A stretch of DNA of 64,000 bases from Lasioglossum baleicum (lineage: Eukaryota > Arthropoda > Insecta > Hymenoptera > Halictidae), in assembly GCF_051020765.1 (NCBI RefSeq), contig NC_134929.1:124001-188000 (forward strand), in the 5' to 3' direction. A program made the position numbers and the translations under genes. Positions 50,358 through 62,900 of the stretch are shown here, one piece after another. The notes under the pieces are model-generated. The model did not search any database. It saw only the letters and a program-made list of their open reading frames with translations, and had not been told where the DNA came from. How positions within the stretch are numbered: position 1 is the first letter of the stretch; each line of letters starts with the position of its first letter.

Positions 50358-52062
50358 CGCATTTCTGTTTCACTATTCCTGTAGATTTTCACATTCCGCA
50401 TTATTTATGTTATATTACTATTTTTCTTACAACCCACGGTTCCCGTGAAAATTGAGAAAACGTGGTTTTTAAACTCATTTTGCTCGAATATCTTCTAAAC
50501 TACTTATCCCACCGCATTTCTGTTTGACAATTCCTGTAGATTTTCACATACCGCATTATTTATGTTATATTACTATTTTTCTTACAACCCACGGTTCCCG
50601 AGAAAATTGAGAAAACGTTGTTTTTAAACTCATTTTGCTCGAATATCTTCTAAACTACTTATCCCAACGGATTTCTGTATGACAATTCCTGTAGATTTTC
50701 ACATTCCGCATTATTTATGTTATATTACTTTTTTTCGTACAATCCACGGTTGCCGAGAAAATTGAGAAAACGTTGTTTTTTAACTCATTTTGCTCGAATA
50801 TCTTCTAAACTACTTATCCCACCGCATTTCTGTATGACAATTCCTGTAGATTTTCACATTCCGCATTTTTTATGTCACATTACTTTTTTTCGTACAATCC
50901 ACGGTTCCCGAGAAAATTGAGAAAACGTTGTTTTTAAACTCATTTTGCTCGAATATCTTCTAAACTACTTATCCCACCGCATTTCTGTTTCACTATTCCT
51001 GTAGATTTTCACATTCCGCATTATTTATGTTATATTACGTTTATTCTTACAACCCACGGTTCCCGAGAAAATTGAGAAAACGTTGTTTTTAAACTCATTT
51101 TGCTCGAATATCTTCTAAACTACTTATCCCAACGGATTTCTGTATGACAATTCCTGTAGATTTTCACATTCCGCATTATTTATGTTATATTACTTTTTTT
51201 CGTGCAATCCACAGTTGCCGAGAAAATTGAGAAAACGTTGTTTTTAAACTCATTTTGCTCGAATATCTTCTAAACTACTTATCCCACCGCATTTCTCTTT
51301 GACAATTCCTGTAGATTTTCACATTCCGCATCTTTTATGTCATATTACTTTTCTCGTACATCCCACGGTTCCCGAGAAAATTGAGAAAACGTTGTTTTTA
51401 AACTCATTTTGCTCGAATATCTTCTAAACTACTTATCCCACCGCATTTCTGTTTGACAATTCCTGTAGATTTTCACATTCCGCATTATTTATGTTATATT
51501 ACGTTTTTTCTTACAACCCACGGTTCCCGTGAAAATTAAGAAAACGTGGTTTTTAAACTCATTTTGCTCGAATATCTTCTAAACTACTTATCCCACCGCA
51601 TTTCTCTTTGACAATACCTGTATATTTTCACGTTCCGCATTATTTATGTTATATTACTTTTTTTCTTACAGCCCACGGTTCCCGTGAAAATTGAGAAAAC
51701 GTGGTTTTTAAACTCATTTTGCTCGAATATCTTCTAAACTACTTACCCCACCGCATTTCTCATTGACAATTCCTGTATATTTTCACGTTCCGCATTATTT
51801 ATGTTATATTACTTTTTTTTCTTACAGCCCACGGTTGCCGAGAAAATTGAGAAAACGTTGTTTTTAAACTCATTTTGCTCGAATATCTTCTAAACTACTT
51901 ATCCCACCGCATTTCTGTTTGACAATTCCTGCAGATTTTCAAATTCCGCATTATTTATGTTATATTACTATTTTTCTTACAACCCACGGTTCCCGTGAAA
52001 ATTGAGAAAACGTGGTTTTTAAACTCATTTTGCTCGAATATCTTCTAAACTACTTATCCCAC

Positions 52063-52217
52063 CGCATTTCTGTTTGACAATTCCTGTAGATTTTCACATA
52101 CCGCATTATTTATGTTATATTACTATTTTTCTTGCAGCCCACGGTTGCCGAGAAAATTGAGAAAACGTTGTTTTTAAACTCATTTTGCTCGAATATCTTC
52201 TAAACTACTTATCCCAC
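52063..52217 (+). repeat. Subtype Cx monomer (exemplar), local to the 15-mer block
   Basis: Left part as C'' (GTTTGAC, CATACC, CTATTTTTC), right part CTTGCAGCCCACGGTTGCCGAG-like as in E but with a G in CTTGCAG. It looks like a C''/E chimera plus one private base. Copies start at 52063, 52839, 53769, 54698, 55474, 57025, 57801, 59041 and 59817. I saw it nowhere outside 52-60 kb, so it arose and spread locally. Confidence 0.85.
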
Positions 52218-52372
52218 CGCATTTCTGTTTGACAATTCCTGCAGATTTTCAAATTCCGCATTATTTATGTTATATTACGTTTTTTCTTACAACCCACGGT
52301 TCCCGAGAAAATTGAGAAAACGTTGTTTTTAAACTCATTTTGCTCGAATATCTTCTAAACTACTTATCCCAC

Positions 52373-52838
52373 CGCATTTCTGTTTGACAATTCCTGTAGA
52401 TTTTCACATTCCGCATTATTTATGTTATATTACTATTTTTCTTACAACCCACGGTTCCCGTAAAAAATTGAGAAAACGTGGGTTTTAAACTCATTCTGCA
52501 CGGATATCTTCTAAACTACTTATCCCAACGGATTTCTGTATGACAATTCCAGTAGATTTTCACATTCCGCATTTTTTATGTCACATTACTTTTTTTCGTA
52601 CAATCCACGGTTCCCGAGAAAATTGAGAAAACGTTGTTTTTAAACTCATTTTGCTCGAATATCTTCTAAACTACTTATCCCACCGCATTTCTGTCTGACA
52701 ATTCCTGTAGATTTTCACATTCCGCATTATTTATGTTATATTACTATTTTTCTTACAACCCACGGTTCCCGTGAAAATTGAGAAAACGTGGTTTTTAAAC
52801 TCATTTTGCTCGAATATCTTCTAAACTACTTATCCCAC
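52373..52838 (+). repeat. H-I-H' trimer in the 15-mer block
   Basis: First of four trimers in the 15-mer block; the others are 55008-55473, 57335-57800 and 59351-59816. All are flanked by a D monomer with a GAG arm on the left and a Cx monomer on the right, except for single changes such as CGTGGGTTTT carried into H' at about 55424. Confidence 0.88.
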
Positions 52839-55800
52839 CGCATTTCTGTTTGACAATTCCTGTAGATTTTCACATACCGCATTATTTATGTTATATTACT
52901 ATTTTTCTTGCAGCCCACGGTTGCCGAGAAAATTGAGAAAACGTTGTTTTTAAACTCATTTTGCTCGAATATCTTCTAAACTACTTATCCCAACGGATTT
53001 CTGTATGACAATTCCTGTAGATTTTCACATTCCGCATTATTTATGTTATATTACTTTTTTTCGTACAATCCACGGTTGCCGAGAAAATTGAGAAAACGTT
53101 GTTTTTTAACTCATTTTGCTCGAATATCTTCTAAACTACTTATCCCACCGCATTTCTGTATGACAATTCCTGTAGATTTTCACATTCCGCATTTTTTATG
53201 TCACATTACTTTTTTTCGTACAATCCACGGTTCCCGAGAAAATTGAGAAAACGTTGTTTTTAAACTCATTTTGCTCGAATATCTTCTAAACTACTTATCC
53301 CACCGCATTTCTGTTTCACTATTCCTGTAGATTTTCACATTCCGCATTATTTATGTTATATTACGTTTATTCTTACAACCCACGGTTCCCGAGAAAATTG
53401 AGAAAACGTTGTTTTTAAACTCATTTTGCTCGAATATCTTCTAAACTACTTATCCCAACGGATTTCTGTATGACAATTCCTGTAGATTTTCACATTCCGC
53501 ATTATTTATGTTATATTACTTTTTTTCGTGCAATCCACGGTTGCCGAGAAAATTGAGAAAACGTTGTTTTTAAACTCATTTTGCTCGAATATCTTCTAAA
53601 CTACTTATCCCACCGCATTTCTCTTTGACAATTCCTGTAGATTTTCACATTCCGCATTATTTATGTTATATTACTATTTTTCTTACAACCCACGGTTCCC
53701 GTGAAAATTGAGAAAACGTGGTTTTTAAACTCATTTTGCTCGAATATCTTCTAAACTACTTATCCCACCGCATTTCTGTTTGACAATTCCTGTAGATTTT
53801 CACATACCGCATTATTTATGTTATATTACTATTTTTCTTGCAGCCCACGGTTGCCGAGAAAATTGAGAAAACGTTGTTTTTAAACTCATTTTGCTCGAAT
53901 ATCTTCTAAACTACTTATCCCACCGCATTTCTGTTTCACTATTCCTGTAGATTTTCACATTCCGCATTATTTATGTTATATTACGTTTATTCTTACAACC
54001 CACGGTTCCCGAGAAAATTGAGAAAACGTTGTTTTTAAACTCATTTTGCTCGAATATCTTCTAAACTACTTATCCCAACGGATTTCTGTATGACAATTCC
54101 TGTAGATTTTCACATTCCGCATTATTTATGTTATATTACTTTATTTCGTGCAATCCACGGTTGCCGAGAAAATTGAGAAAACGTTGTTTTTAAACTCATT
54201 TTGCTCGAATATCTTCTAAACTACTTATCCCACCGCATTTCTCTTTGACAATTCCTGTAGATTTTCACATTCCGCATCTTTTATGTCATATTACTTTTCT
54301 CGTACATCCCACGGTTCCCGAGAAAATTGAGAAAACGTTGTTTTTAAACTCATTTTGCTCGAATATCTTCTAAACTACTTATCCCACCGCATTTCTGTTT
54401 GACAATTCCTGTAGATTTTCACATTCCGCATTATTTATGTTATATTACGTTTTTTCTTACAACCCACGGTTCCCGTGAAAATTAAGAAAACGTGGTTTTT
54501 AAACTCATTTTGCTCGAATATCTTCTAAACTACTTATCCCACCGCATTTCTCTTTGACAATACCTGTATATTTTCACGTTCCGCATTATTTATGTTATAT
54601 TACTTTTTTTCTTACAGCCCACGGTTCCCGTGAAAATTGAGAAAACGTGGTTTTTAAACTCATTTTGCTCGAATATCTTCTAAACTACTTATCCCACCGC
54701 ATTTCTGTTTGACAATTCCTGTAGATTTTCACATACCGCATTATTTATGTTATATTACTATTTTTCTTGCAGCCCACGGTTGCCGAGAAAATTGAGAAAA
54801 CGTTGTTTTTAAACTCATTTTGCTCGAATATCTTCTAAACTACTTATCCCACCGCATTTCTGTTTGACAATTCCTGCAGATTTTCAAATTCCGCATTATT
54901 TATGTTATATTACGTTTTTTCTTACAACCCACGGTTCCCGAGAAAATTGAGAAAACGTTGTTTTTAAACTCATTTTGCTCGAATATCTTCTAAACTACTT
55001 ATCCCACCGCATTTCTGTTTGACAATTCCTGTAGATTTTCACATTCCGCATTATTTATGTTATATTACTATTTTTCTTACAACCCACGGTTCCCGTAAAA
55101 AATTGAGAAAACGTGGGTTTTAAACTCATTCTGCACGGATATCTTCTAAACTACTTATCCCAACGGATTTCTGTATGACAATTCCAGTAGATTTTCACAT
55201 TCCGCATTTTTTATGTCACATTACTTTTTTTCGTACAATCCACGGTTCCCGAGAAAATTGAGAAAACGTTGTTTTTAAACTCATTTTGCTCGAATATCTT
55301 CTAAACTACTTATCCCACCGCATTTCTGTCTGACAATTCCTGTAGATTTTCACATTCCGCATTATTTATGTTATATTACTATTTTTCTTACAACCCACGG
55401 TTCCCGTGAAAATTGAGAAAACGTGGGTTTTAAACTCATTTTGCTCGAATATCTTCTAAACTACTTATCCCACCGCATTTCTGTTTGACAATTCCTGTAG
55501 ATTTTCACATACCGCATTATTTATGTTATATTACTATTTTTCTTGCAGCCCACGGTTGCCGAGAAAATTGAGAAAACGTTGTTTTTAAACTCATTTTGCT
55601 CGAATATCTTCTAAACTACTTATCCCAACGGATTTCTGTATGACAATTCCTGTAGATTTTCACATTCCGCATTATTTATGTTATATTACTTTTTTTCGTA
55701 CAATCCACGGTTGCCGAGAAAATTGAGAAAACGTTGTTTTTTAACTCATTTTGCTCGAATATCTTCTAAACTACTTATCCCACCGCATTTCTGTATGACA

Positions 55801-56868
55801 ATTCCTGTAGATTTTCACATTCCGCATTTTTTATGTCACATTACTTTTTTTCGTACAATCCACGGTTCCCGAGAAAATTGAGAAAACGTTGTTTTTAAAC
55901 TCATTTTGCTCGAATATCTTCTAAACTACTTATCCCACCGCATTTCTGTTTCACTATTCCTGTAGATTTTCACATTCCGCATTATTTATGTTATATTACG
56001 TTTATTCTTACAACCCACGGTTCCCGAGAAAATTGAGAAAACGTTGTTTTTAAACTCATTTTGCTCGAATATCTTCTAAACTACTTATCCCAACGGATTT
56101 CTGTATGACAATTCCTGTAGATTTTCACATTCCGCATTATTTATGTTATATTACTTTTTTTCGTGCAATCCACGGTTGCCGAGAAAATTGAGAAAACGTT
56201 GTTTTTAAACTCATTTTGCTCGAATATCTTCTAAACTACTTATCCCACCGCATTTCTCTTTGACAATTCCTGTAGATTTTCACATTCCGCATCTTTTATG
56301 TCATATTACTTTTCTCGTACATCCCACGGTTCCCGAGAAAATTGAGAAAACGTTGTTTTTAAACTCATTTTGCTCGAATATCTTCTAAACTACTTATCCC
56401 ACCGCATTTCTGTTTGACAATTCCTGTAGATTTTCACATTCCGCATTATTTATGTTATATTACGTTTTTTCTTACAACCCACGGTTCCCGTGAAAATTAA
56501 GAAAACGTGGTTTTTAAACTCATTTTGCTCGAATATCTTCTAAACTACTTATCCCACCGCATTTCTCTTTGACAATACCTGTATATTTTCACGTTCCGCA
56601 TTATTTATGTTATATTACTTTTTTTCTTACAGCCCACGGTTCCCGTGAAAATTGAGAAAACGTGGTTTTTAAACTCATTTTGCTCGAATATCTTCTAAAC
56701 TACTTACCCCACCGCATTTCTCATTGACAATTCCTGTATATTTTCACGTTCCGCATTATTTATGTTATATTACTTTTTTTTCTTACAGCCCACGGTTGCC
56801 GAGAAAATTGAGAAAACGTTGTTTTTAAACTCATTTTGCTCGAATATCTTCTAAACTACTTATCCCAC

Positions 56869-57024
56869 CGCATTTCTGTTTGACAATTCCTGTAGATTTT
56901 CACATACCGCATTATTTATGTTATATTACTATTTTTCTTACAACCCACGGTTCCCGTAAAAAATTGAGAAAACGTGGGTTTTAAACTCATTCTGCACGGA
57001 TATCTTCTAAACTACTTATCCCAC
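56869..57024 (+). repeat. Chimeric monomer C''/H, 156 bp
   Basis: Starts as C'' (GTTTGAC, CATACC, CTATTTTTC) and ends as H (CCCGTAAAAAATTGAG, CGTGGGTTTTAAAC, CATTCTGCACGGATATC). It stands between G and Cx in copy 3 of the 15-mer, where copy 1 has a D. It is the only H right half I found outside the H-I-H' trimer. Confidence 0.85.
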
Positions 57025-59971
57025 CGCATTTCTGTTTGACAATTCCTGTAGATTTTCACATACCGCATTATTTATGTTATATTACTATTTTTCTTGCAGC
57101 CCACGGTTGCCGAGAAAATTGAGAAAACGTTGTTTTTAAACTCATTTTGCTCGAATATCTTCTAAACTACTTATCCCACCGCATTTCTGTTTGACAATTC
57201 CTGCAGATTTTCAAATTCCGCATTATTTATGTTATATTACGTTTTTTCTTACAACCCACGGTTCCCGAGAAAATTGAGAAAACGTTGTTTTTAAACTCAT
57301 TTTGCTCGAATATCTTCTAAACTACTTATCCCACCGCATTTCTGTTTGACAATTCCTGTAGATTTTCACATTCCGCATTATTTATGTTATATTACTATTT
57401 TTCTTACAACCCACGGTTCCCGTAAAAAATTGAGAAAACGTGGGTTTTAAACTCATTCTGCACGGATATCTTCTAAACTACTTATCCCAACGGATTTCTG
57501 TATGACAATTCCAGTAGATTTTCACATTCCGCATTTTTTATGTCACATTACTTTTTTTCGTACAATCCACGGTTCCCGAGAAAATTGAGAAAACGTTGTT
57601 TTTAAACTCATTTTGCTCGAATATCTTCTAAACTACTTATCCCACCGCATTTCTGTCTGACAATTCCTGTAGATTTTCACATTCCGCATTATTTATGTTA
57701 TATTACTATTTTTCTTACAACCCACGGTTCCCGTGAAAATTGAGAAAACGTGGTTTTTAAACTCATTTTGCTCGAATATCTTCTAAACTACTTATCCCAC
57801 CGCATTTCTGTTTGACAATTCCTGTAGATTTTCACATACCGCATTATTTATGTTATATTACTATTTTTCTTGCAGCCCACGGTTGCCGAGAAAATTGAGA
57901 AAACGTTGTTTTTAAACTCATTTTGCTCGAATATCTTCTAAACTACTTATCCCAACGGATTTCTGTATGACAATTCCTGTAGATTTTCACATTCCGCATT
58001 ATTTATGTTATATTACTTTTTTTCGTACAATCCACGGTCGCCGAGAAAATTGAGAAAACGTTGTTTTTTAACTCATTTTGCTCGAATATCTTCTAAACTA
58101 CTTATCCCACCGCATTTCTGTATGACAATTCCTGTAGATTTTCACATTCCGCATTTTTTATGTCACATTACTTTTTTTCGTACAATCCACGGTTCCCGAG
58201 AAAATTGAGAAAACGTTGTTTTTAAACTCATTTTGCTCGAATATCTTCTAAACTACTTATCCCACCGCATTTCTGTTTCACTATTCCTGTAGATTTTCAC
58301 ATTCCGCATTATTTATGTTATATTACGTTTATTCTTACAACCCACGGTTCCCGAGAAAATTGAGAAAACGTTGTTTTTAAACTCATTTTGCTCGAATATC
58401 TTCTAAACTACTTATCCCAACGGATTTCTGTATGACAATTCCTGTAGATTTTCACATTCCGCATTATTTATGTTATATTACTTTTTTTCGTGCAATCCAC
58501 GGTTGCCGAGAAAATTGAGAAAACGTTGTTTTTAAACTCATTTTGCTCGAATATCTTCTAAACTACTTATCCCACCGCATTTCTCTTTGACAATTCCTGT
58601 AGATTTTCACATTCCGCATCTTTTATGTCATATTACTTTTCTCGTACATCCCACGGTTCCCGAGAAAATTGAGAAAACGTTGTTTTTAAACTCATTTTGC
58701 TCGAATATCTTCTAAACTACTTACCCCACCGCATTTCTCATTGACAATTCCTGTATATTTTCACGTTCCGCATTATTTATGTTATATTACTTTTTTTTCT
58801 TACAGCCCACGGTTGCCGAGAAAATTGAGAAAACGTTGTTTTTAAACTCATTTTGCTCGAATATCTTCTAAACTACTTATCCCACCGCATTTCTGTTTGA
58901 CAATTCCTGCAGATTTTCAAATTCCGCATTATTTATGTTATATTACTATTTTTCTTACAACCCACGGTTCCCGTGAAAATTGAGAAAACGTGGTTTTTAA
59001 ACTCATTTTGCTCGAATATCTTCTAAACTACTTATCCCACCGCATTTCTGTTTGACAATTCCTGTAGATTTTCACATACCGCATTATTTATGTTATATTA
59101 CTATTTTTCTTGCAGCCCACGGTTGCCGAGAAAATTGAGAAAACGTTGTTTTTAAACTCATTTTGCTCGAATATCTTCTAAACTACTTATCCCACCGCAT
59201 TTCTGTTTGACAATTCCTGCAGATTTTCAAATTCCGCATTATTTATGTTATATTACGTTTTTTCTTACAACCCACGGTTCCCGAGAAAATTGAGAAAACG
59301 TTGTTTTTAAACTCATTTTGCTCGAATATCTTCTAAACTACTTATCCCACCGCATTTCTGTTTGACAATTCCTGTAGATTTTCACATTCCGCATTATTTA
59401 TGTTATATTACTATTTTTCTTACAACCCACGGTTCCCGTAAAAAATTGAGAAAACGTGGGTTTTAAACTCATTCTGCACGGATATCTTCTAAACTACTTA
59501 TCCCAACGGATTTCTGTATGACAATTCCAGTAGATTTTCACATTCCGCATTTTTTATGTCACATTACTTTTTTTCGTACAATCCACGGTTCCCGAGAAAA
59601 TTGAGAAAACGTTGTTTTTAAACTCATTTTGCTCGAATATCTTCTAAACTACTTATCCCACCGCATTTCTGTCTGACAATTCCTGTAGATTTTCACATTC
59701 CGCATTATTTATGTTATATTACTATTTTTCTTACAACCCACGGTTCCCGTGAAAATTGAGAAAACGTGGTTTTTAAACTCATTTTGCTCGAATATCTTCT
59801 AAACTACTTATCCCACCGCATTTCTGTTTGACAATTCCTGTAGATTTTCACATACCGCATTATTTATGTTATATTACTATTTTTCTTGCAGCCCACGGTT
59901 GCCGAGAAAATTGAGAAAACGTTGTTTTTAAACTCATTTTGCTCGAATATCTTCTAAACTACTTATCCCAC

Positions 59972-62900
59972 CGCATTTCTGTTTGACAATTCCTGCAGAT
60001 TTTCAAATTCCGCATTATTTATGTTATATTACGTTTTTTCTTACAACCCACGGTTCCCGAGAAAATTGAGAAAACGTTGTTTTTAAACTCATTTTGCTCG
60101 AATATCTTCTAAACTACTTATCCCACCGCATTTCTGTTTGACAATTCCTGTAGATTTTCACATACCGCATTATTTATGTTATATTACGTTTATTCTTACA
60201 ACCCACGGTTCCCGAGAAAATTGAGAAAACGTTGTTTATAAACTCATTTTGCTCGAATATCTTCTAAACTACTTATCCCAACGGATTTCAGTATGACAAT
60301 TCCTGTAGATTTTCACATTCCGCATTATTTATGTTATATTACTTTTTTTCATGCAATCCACGGTTGCCGAGAAAATTGAGAAAACGTTGTTTTTAAACTC
60401 ATTTTGCTCGAATATCTTCTAAACTACTAATCCCACCGCATTTCTCTTTGACAATTCCTGTAGATTTTCACATTCCGCATCTTTTATGTCATATTACTTT
60501 TCTCGTACATCCCACGGTCCCCGAGAAAATTGAGAAAACGTTGTTTTTAAACTCATTTTGCTCGAATATCTTCTAAACTACTTATCCCACCGCATTTCTG
60601 TTTGACAATTCCTGTAGATTTTCACATACCGCATTATTTATGTTATATTACGTTTTTTCTTACAACCCACGGTTCCCGAGAAAATTGAGAAAACGTTGTT
60701 TTTAAACTCATTTTGCACGAATATCTTCTAAACTACTTATCCCACCGCATTTCTGTTTGACAATTCCTGTAGATTTTCACATTCCGCATTATTTATGTTA
60801 TATTACTTTTTTTCGTACAATCCACGGTTGCCGAGAAAATTGAGAAAACGTTGTTTTTAAACTCATTTTGCTCGAATATCTTCTAAACTACTTATCCCAC
60901 CGCATTTCTCTTTGACAATTCCTGTAGATTTTCACATTCCGCATCTTTTATGTCATATTACTTTTTTCGTACAACCCACGGTTCCCGAGAAAATTGAGAA
61001 AACGTTGTTTTTAAACTCATTTTGCTCGAATATCTTCTAAACTACTTATCCCAACGGATTTCTGTATGACAATTCCTGTAGATTTTCACATTCCGCATTA
61101 TTTATGTTATATTACTTTTTTTCGTACAATCCACGGTTGCCGAGAAAATTGAGAAAACGTTGTTTTTAAACTCATTTTGCTCGAATATCTTCTAAACTAC
61201 TTATCCCACCGCATTTCTCTTTGACAATTCCTGTAGATTTTCACATTCCGCATCTTTTATGTCATATTACTTTTTTCGTACATCCCACGGTTCCCGAGAA
61301 AATTGAGAAAACGTTGTTTTTAAACTCATTTTGCTCGAATATCTTCTAAACTACTTATCCCACCGCATTTCTGTTTCACTATTCCTGTAGATTTTCACAT
61401 TCCGCATTATTTATGTTATATTACTATTTTTCTTACAACCCACGGTTCCCGTGAAAATTGAGAAATCGTGGTTTTTAAACTCATTTTGCTCGAATATCTT
61501 CTAAACTACTTATCCCACCGCATTTCTGTTTGACAATTCCTGTAGATTTTCAAATTCCGCATTATTTATGTTATATTACTATTTTTCTTACAACCCACGG
61601 TTCCCGTGAAAATTGAGAAATCGTGGTTTTTAAACTCATTTTGCTCGAATATCTTCTAAACTACTTATCCCACCGCATTTCTGTCTGACAATTCCTGTAG
61701 ATTTTCACATTCCGCATTATTTATGTTATATTACTATTTTTCTTACAACCCACGGTTCCCGAGAAAATTGAGAAAACGTTGTTTTTAAACTCATTTTGCT
61801 CGAATATCTTCTAAACTACTTATCCCACCGCATTTCTGTTTGACAATTCCTGCAGATTTTCAAATTCCGCATTATTTATGTTATATTACTATTTTTCTTA
61901 CAACCCACGGTTCCCGTGAAAATTGAGAAAACGTGGTTTTTAAACTCATTTTGCTCGAATATCTTCTAAACTACTTATCCCACCGCATTTCTGTTTGACA
62001 ATTCCTGTAGATTTTCACATACCGCATTATTTATGTTATATTACTATTTTTCTTACAACCCACGGTTGCCGAGAAAATTGAGAAAACGTTGTTTTTAAAC
62101 TCATTTTGCTCGAATATCTTCTAAACTACTTATCCCAACGGATTTCTGTATGACAATTCCTGTAGATTTTCACATTCCGCATTATTTATGTTATATTACT
62201 TTTTTTCGTACAATCCACGGTTGCCGAGAAAATTGAGAAAACGTTGTTTTTTAACTCATTTTGCTCGAATATCTTCTAAACTACTTATCCCACCGCATTT
62301 CTGTATGACAATTCCTGTAGATTTTCACATTCCGCATTTTTTATGTCACATTATTTTTTTTCGTACAATCCACGGTTCCCGAGAAAATTGAGAAAACGTT
62401 GTTTTTAAACTCATTTTGCTCGAATATCTTCTAAACTACTTATCCCACCGCATTTCTGTTTCACTATTCCTGTAGATTTTCACATTCCGCATTATTTATG
62501 TTATATTACTATTTTTCTTACAACCCACGGTTCCCGTGAAAATTGAGAAAACGTGGTTTTTAAACTCATTTTGCTCGAATATCTTCTAAACTACTTATCC
62601 CACCGCATTTCTCTTTGACAATTCCTGTATATTTTCACGTTCCGCATTATTTATGTTATATTACTTTTTTTCTTACAGCCCACGGTTGCCGAGAAAATTG
62701 AGAAAACGTTGTTTTTAAACTCATTTTGCTCGAATATCTTCTAAACTACTTATCCCACCGCATTTCTGTTTGACAATTCCTGTAGATTTTCAAATTCCGC
62801 ATTATTTATGTTATATTACTATTTTTCTTACAACCCACGGTTCCCGTGAAAATTGAGAAATCGTTGTTTTTAAACTCATTTTGCTCGAATATCTTCTAAA

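Larger units (their letters stand above)
42615..50977 (+). repeat. Mosaic segment, mostly old HOR order
   Basis: Satellite only. It opens C-A'-B (42615-43078), then A with CATGCAATCC (43079), B preceded by CTACTAATCCC (43234), C', A, J, F, E, D (43388-44317). Around 44318-44782 an A' and an F-E pair with CCCTCGG and TCTAATCTAC follow. Near 45 kb several H''/C'' monomers sit in a row. F-E-D recurs at about 47.1-47.6 kb, then a C/E chimera (47573), E, D, C, A', B, C, A, B up to about 48.97 kb. From 48.97 kb A-B-F-D-H'-D, A-B, an F/B chimera (50204-50357), F, C'', A, J lead into the 15-mer. Much of 48.5-51 kb is similar in order to 60.1-62.4 kb. Confidence 0.75.
50978..59971 (+). repeat. 15-mer HOR, four copies (2326, 2635, 2327 and about 1706 bp)
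   Basis: Copies start at an F/C chimera: 50978, 53304, 55939 and 58266. The basic order is F/C, A', B, C' (GAAAATTAAG), E (GACAATACCTG), G, D, Cx (CTTGCAGCCC), D with a GAG arm, H, I, H', Cx, A, J. Copy 2 has an added four-monomer start (53304-53923, repeating F/C-A' around a B/H' chimera and Cx) and lacks G and D, giving 17 monomers. Copy 3 has a C''/H chimera (56869-57024) in place of D. Copy 4 lacks the C' and E monomers, 310 bp. Spacing of the CAATTCCAGT markers (52544, 55179, 57506, 59522) agrees. Confidence 0.9.
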
